DNA of 64,000 bases. Source: QHWK01 sp035259385 (GTDB taxonomy: Bacteria; Acidobacteriota; Vicinamibacteria; Vicinamibacterales; CAVVIG01). The position numbers and the translations under genes are program-made. The notes beneath the pieces are model-generated. The model ran no database searches. It saw nothing but the letters and a program-made list of their open reading frames with translations, and had not been told where the DNA came from. Position 1 is the stretch's first letter; the number at the start of each line of letters is the position of its first letter. Shown here piece by piece: positions 62,732-64,000 of the stretch. The DNA lies in assembly GCA_035259385.1 (NCBI GenBank), contig DATFWL010000443.1, positions 1-64,000 on the forward strand, read 5' to 3'.

Positions 62732-62801
62732 CTCCGCAGCCTGTCTCCGCCTGCCCGCTCGCGTTATGATCCGCGGTCGATCTGACCTGAGGAATCGAGC
62801 G

Positions 62802-63188
62802 ATGAAGAAACCGGGGAAGGACGACAGCGGAAGCGCCGCCGACGGTGCGACGCGCGATCAGGAAGTACTGCGCGCGAACCGCGAACTCGCGGCGTACTTC
62901 AAGGGGCTGCGGACCGAGCGCGAGGCGCGCGCGGCGCTCAAGATCATCAAGGCGTTCATCAAGCACCGCGAACGCTCGGACGCGGCCCGGCGGCGTCCGC
63001 TGCCCGGCCTCGAAGCGGCGCCGGCCCCGAAGCAGGTGGCGACGCGCAAGCGGAAAAAGGCGGGGGAGTCCGGTCGCAAACCGCGATCTCACGATCGGCA
63101 GCGGGCCGTCAACGATCGAGTGGAAACAGACGCATCGCTCGACACGAATGACCAGGGTGGGACTGAAGACTCGGTGGCGCGCGAGTAA
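62802..63188 (+). CDS. small Lys/Arg-rich protein of unknown function
   Basis: 128 residues, ATG 62802 with TGAGGA upstream. The N-terminal half is helical and charged (NRELAAYFKGLRTEREARAA then LKIIKAFIKHRERSDAARRR). The C-terminal half is disordered and basic then acidic (TRKRKKAGESGRKPRSHDRQ, SLDTNDQGG-ED). It resembles small nucleic-acid-binding or ribosome-associated proteins in composition only. It converges on the glycosyltransferase gene, 23 nt apart. Confidence 0.45.
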   Translation: MKKPGKDDSGSAADGATRDQEVLRANRELAAYFKGLRTEREARAALKIIKAFIKHRERSDAARRRPLPGLEAAPAPKQVATRKRKKAGESGRKPRSHDRQRAVNDRVETDASLDTNDQGGTEDSVARE

Positions 63189-63211
63189 GCAGGAGAGCGA
63201 GACTCGAACGC

Positions 63212-64000
63212 TTACGTACGACCCAACGCCATGAACAGCCGGTCGAATTGCCCCGTAATCACATCCCAGGAACGCGCCGGGTTGTGCGCGACGGCAACCG
63301 CCGCCCGGGACAGTTCCTGTCGTCGGGACGGCTCGCGATACAAGACCTCGAGCGCCCGCGCGACCCCCTCTTCTGAGACCTCTCCCATCTCCAGCACGGA
63401 GAAGTCCGGGATATAGGTCCTGGCCGGCGGAATCAGCTCGGCCCGGCCGCGCCACAACTCCGCGCACGCGGTGTGATCGGGAACGATCTGGGCGGCGCCT
63501 GCCGCGCCATGCTCGCAGCTGACGAGCCCCCAGCCTTCCCCCATCGACGTATTGATCCCGACGTCGGACGCGTTGTAGAGCAGGTTCAGCTCGTCGTCGG
63601 CGACGATGCGGCTCCCGAGCGGGTTGAGGAACACGCGTTCGGTGAGGCCGCACTGCTGAATCCACGATCGGAGATCGCGTTCGGACGCGTCGTCCATGAT
63701 CGCGTGATGCAGGCACAGCCTGACGTTCGGCGGCTTGCCCGCCGCGAACCTGGCAAATCCCCGGACGGTGAGGTCGACGCGCTTTCGCTTGTCGAGGCGG
63801 CTGGCGTTGAGGACGACGAACGAGCCGTCGATGTCCGGCTGATCGCCGAACACCGTACGTTTCGCCGCGGCACGCGCTGCCGACGCGAAGCCGGCGCCCA
63901 CCAACTCGGGAAACGGGAAGAAACGAGCCCGATCGACACCATGCGGAATGATGTCGACCGGTGGAAACGTGCGAGCGGGGTCCCTGGCGCGCAGCCGGTC
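63212..64000 (-). CDS. glycosyltransferase family 4-like protein, 5' end outside the window
   Basis: The reading frame is open from 64000, so the start is not in the window; 262 codons and a stop are visible. The first residues include PPVDIIPHGVDRARFFPFPE, the usual IPHGVD segment of GT4 enzymes, then VVLNASRLDKRKRVDLTVRG and a loop LNLLYNASDVGINTSMGEGW, with GLVSCEHGAAG for the donor-sugar E-x7-E region (here E-GWGL-SCEHGA). It is probably a cytoplasmic or membrane-associated glycosyltransferase for glycans. The C-terminal part has DFSVLEMGEVSEEGVARALE. Neighbours give no clear pathway. Confidence 0.75.
   Translation of the reverse strand, partial: DRLRARDPARTFPPVDIIPHGVDRARFFPFPELVGAGFASAARAAAKRTVFGDQPDIDGSFVVLNASRLDKRKRVDLTVRGFARFAAGKPPNVRLCLHHAIMDDASERDLRSWIQQCGLTERVFLNPLGSRIVADDELNLLYNASDVGINTSMGEGWGLVSCEHGAAGAAQIVPDHTACAELWRGRAELIPPARTYIPDFSVLEMGEVSEEGVARALEVLYREPSRRQELSRAAVAVAHNPARSWDVITGQFDRLFMALGRT

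Overview
The window is about two-thirds G+C. It has tightly packed, often ATGA/GTGA-overlapping genes and no rRNA, tRNA, CRISPR array or transposase that I can see. Gene content fits an aerobic Gram-negative soil bacterium of the Acidobacteriota, most likely the Vicinamibacteria side. Pointers are a 1059-residue carboxypeptidase-regulatory-domain/TonB-type receptor, several DUF1080 proteins, PQQ-like propellers with a cytochrome c, many small exported proteins of unknown function, and large families of LuxR-type response regulators. This placement is inference from gene content; no marker gene settles it.

Left part (1-22,600): carbohydrate use. A PQQ-propeller/cytochrome c operon (1-2971) precedes an L-rhamnose locus: a ManA-like cupin, a TIM-barrel sugar isomerase, a Gfo/Idh/MocA dehydrogenase, a truncated DUF1080 protein, rhamnulokinase, and a fused rhamnulose-1-phosphate aldolase/lactaldehyde dehydrogenase. 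A divergent regulator (IclR-type HTH plus periplasmic-sugar-binding domain) separates these from an outer-membrane receptor and a sugar ABC importer. In the importer the second permease and the binding protein are one reading frame. Two DUF1080 proteins end the block. Read together: import of rhamnose or a rhamnoside, kinase/aldolase breakdown, and a side branch that could act on 3-keto sugars. No classical rhamnose isomerase is visible, and the TIM-barrel protein is the candidate.

Middle part (22,600-53,340): signalling interleaved with small exported proteins. There are three true histidine kinases (two with extracellular ABC_sub_bind-like sensors), one kinase-like protein whose phospho-acceptor position is Asn, three paralogous NarL-type regulators, a receiver-only protein, a GAF-GAF-AAA+-Fis sigma-54 activator and an AraC regulator. 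Mixed in are a symporter fused to a solute-binding domain, an MscS channel, an MltF-like transglycosylase, an anchored formylglycine-generating-enzyme-like protein, and DUF4136, DUF1214, DUF481 and VcgC/E-like proteins. Two DNA motifs tie this block together. One is a 16-bp element (TGCCG-N5-GCATAG), 14 copies, all between 24.5 and 48.4 kb, often exactly 32-33 nt before a start codon. The other is a palindrome (CTGTCA-N4-TGACAG) found in three divergent promoter regions beside two-component genes.

Right part (53,341-64,000): a 2309-residue polypeptide that joins a TamB-type inner-membrane-anchored bridge to POTRA domains and an Omp85 barrel, apparently spanning the whole envelope. It is followed by a TPR protein, a crystallin/DUF4214 exported protein, small hypotheticals and a 5'-truncated glycosyltransferase. 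A 26-bp palindromic repeat occurs identically (inverted) at 5.6 and 60.3 kb.
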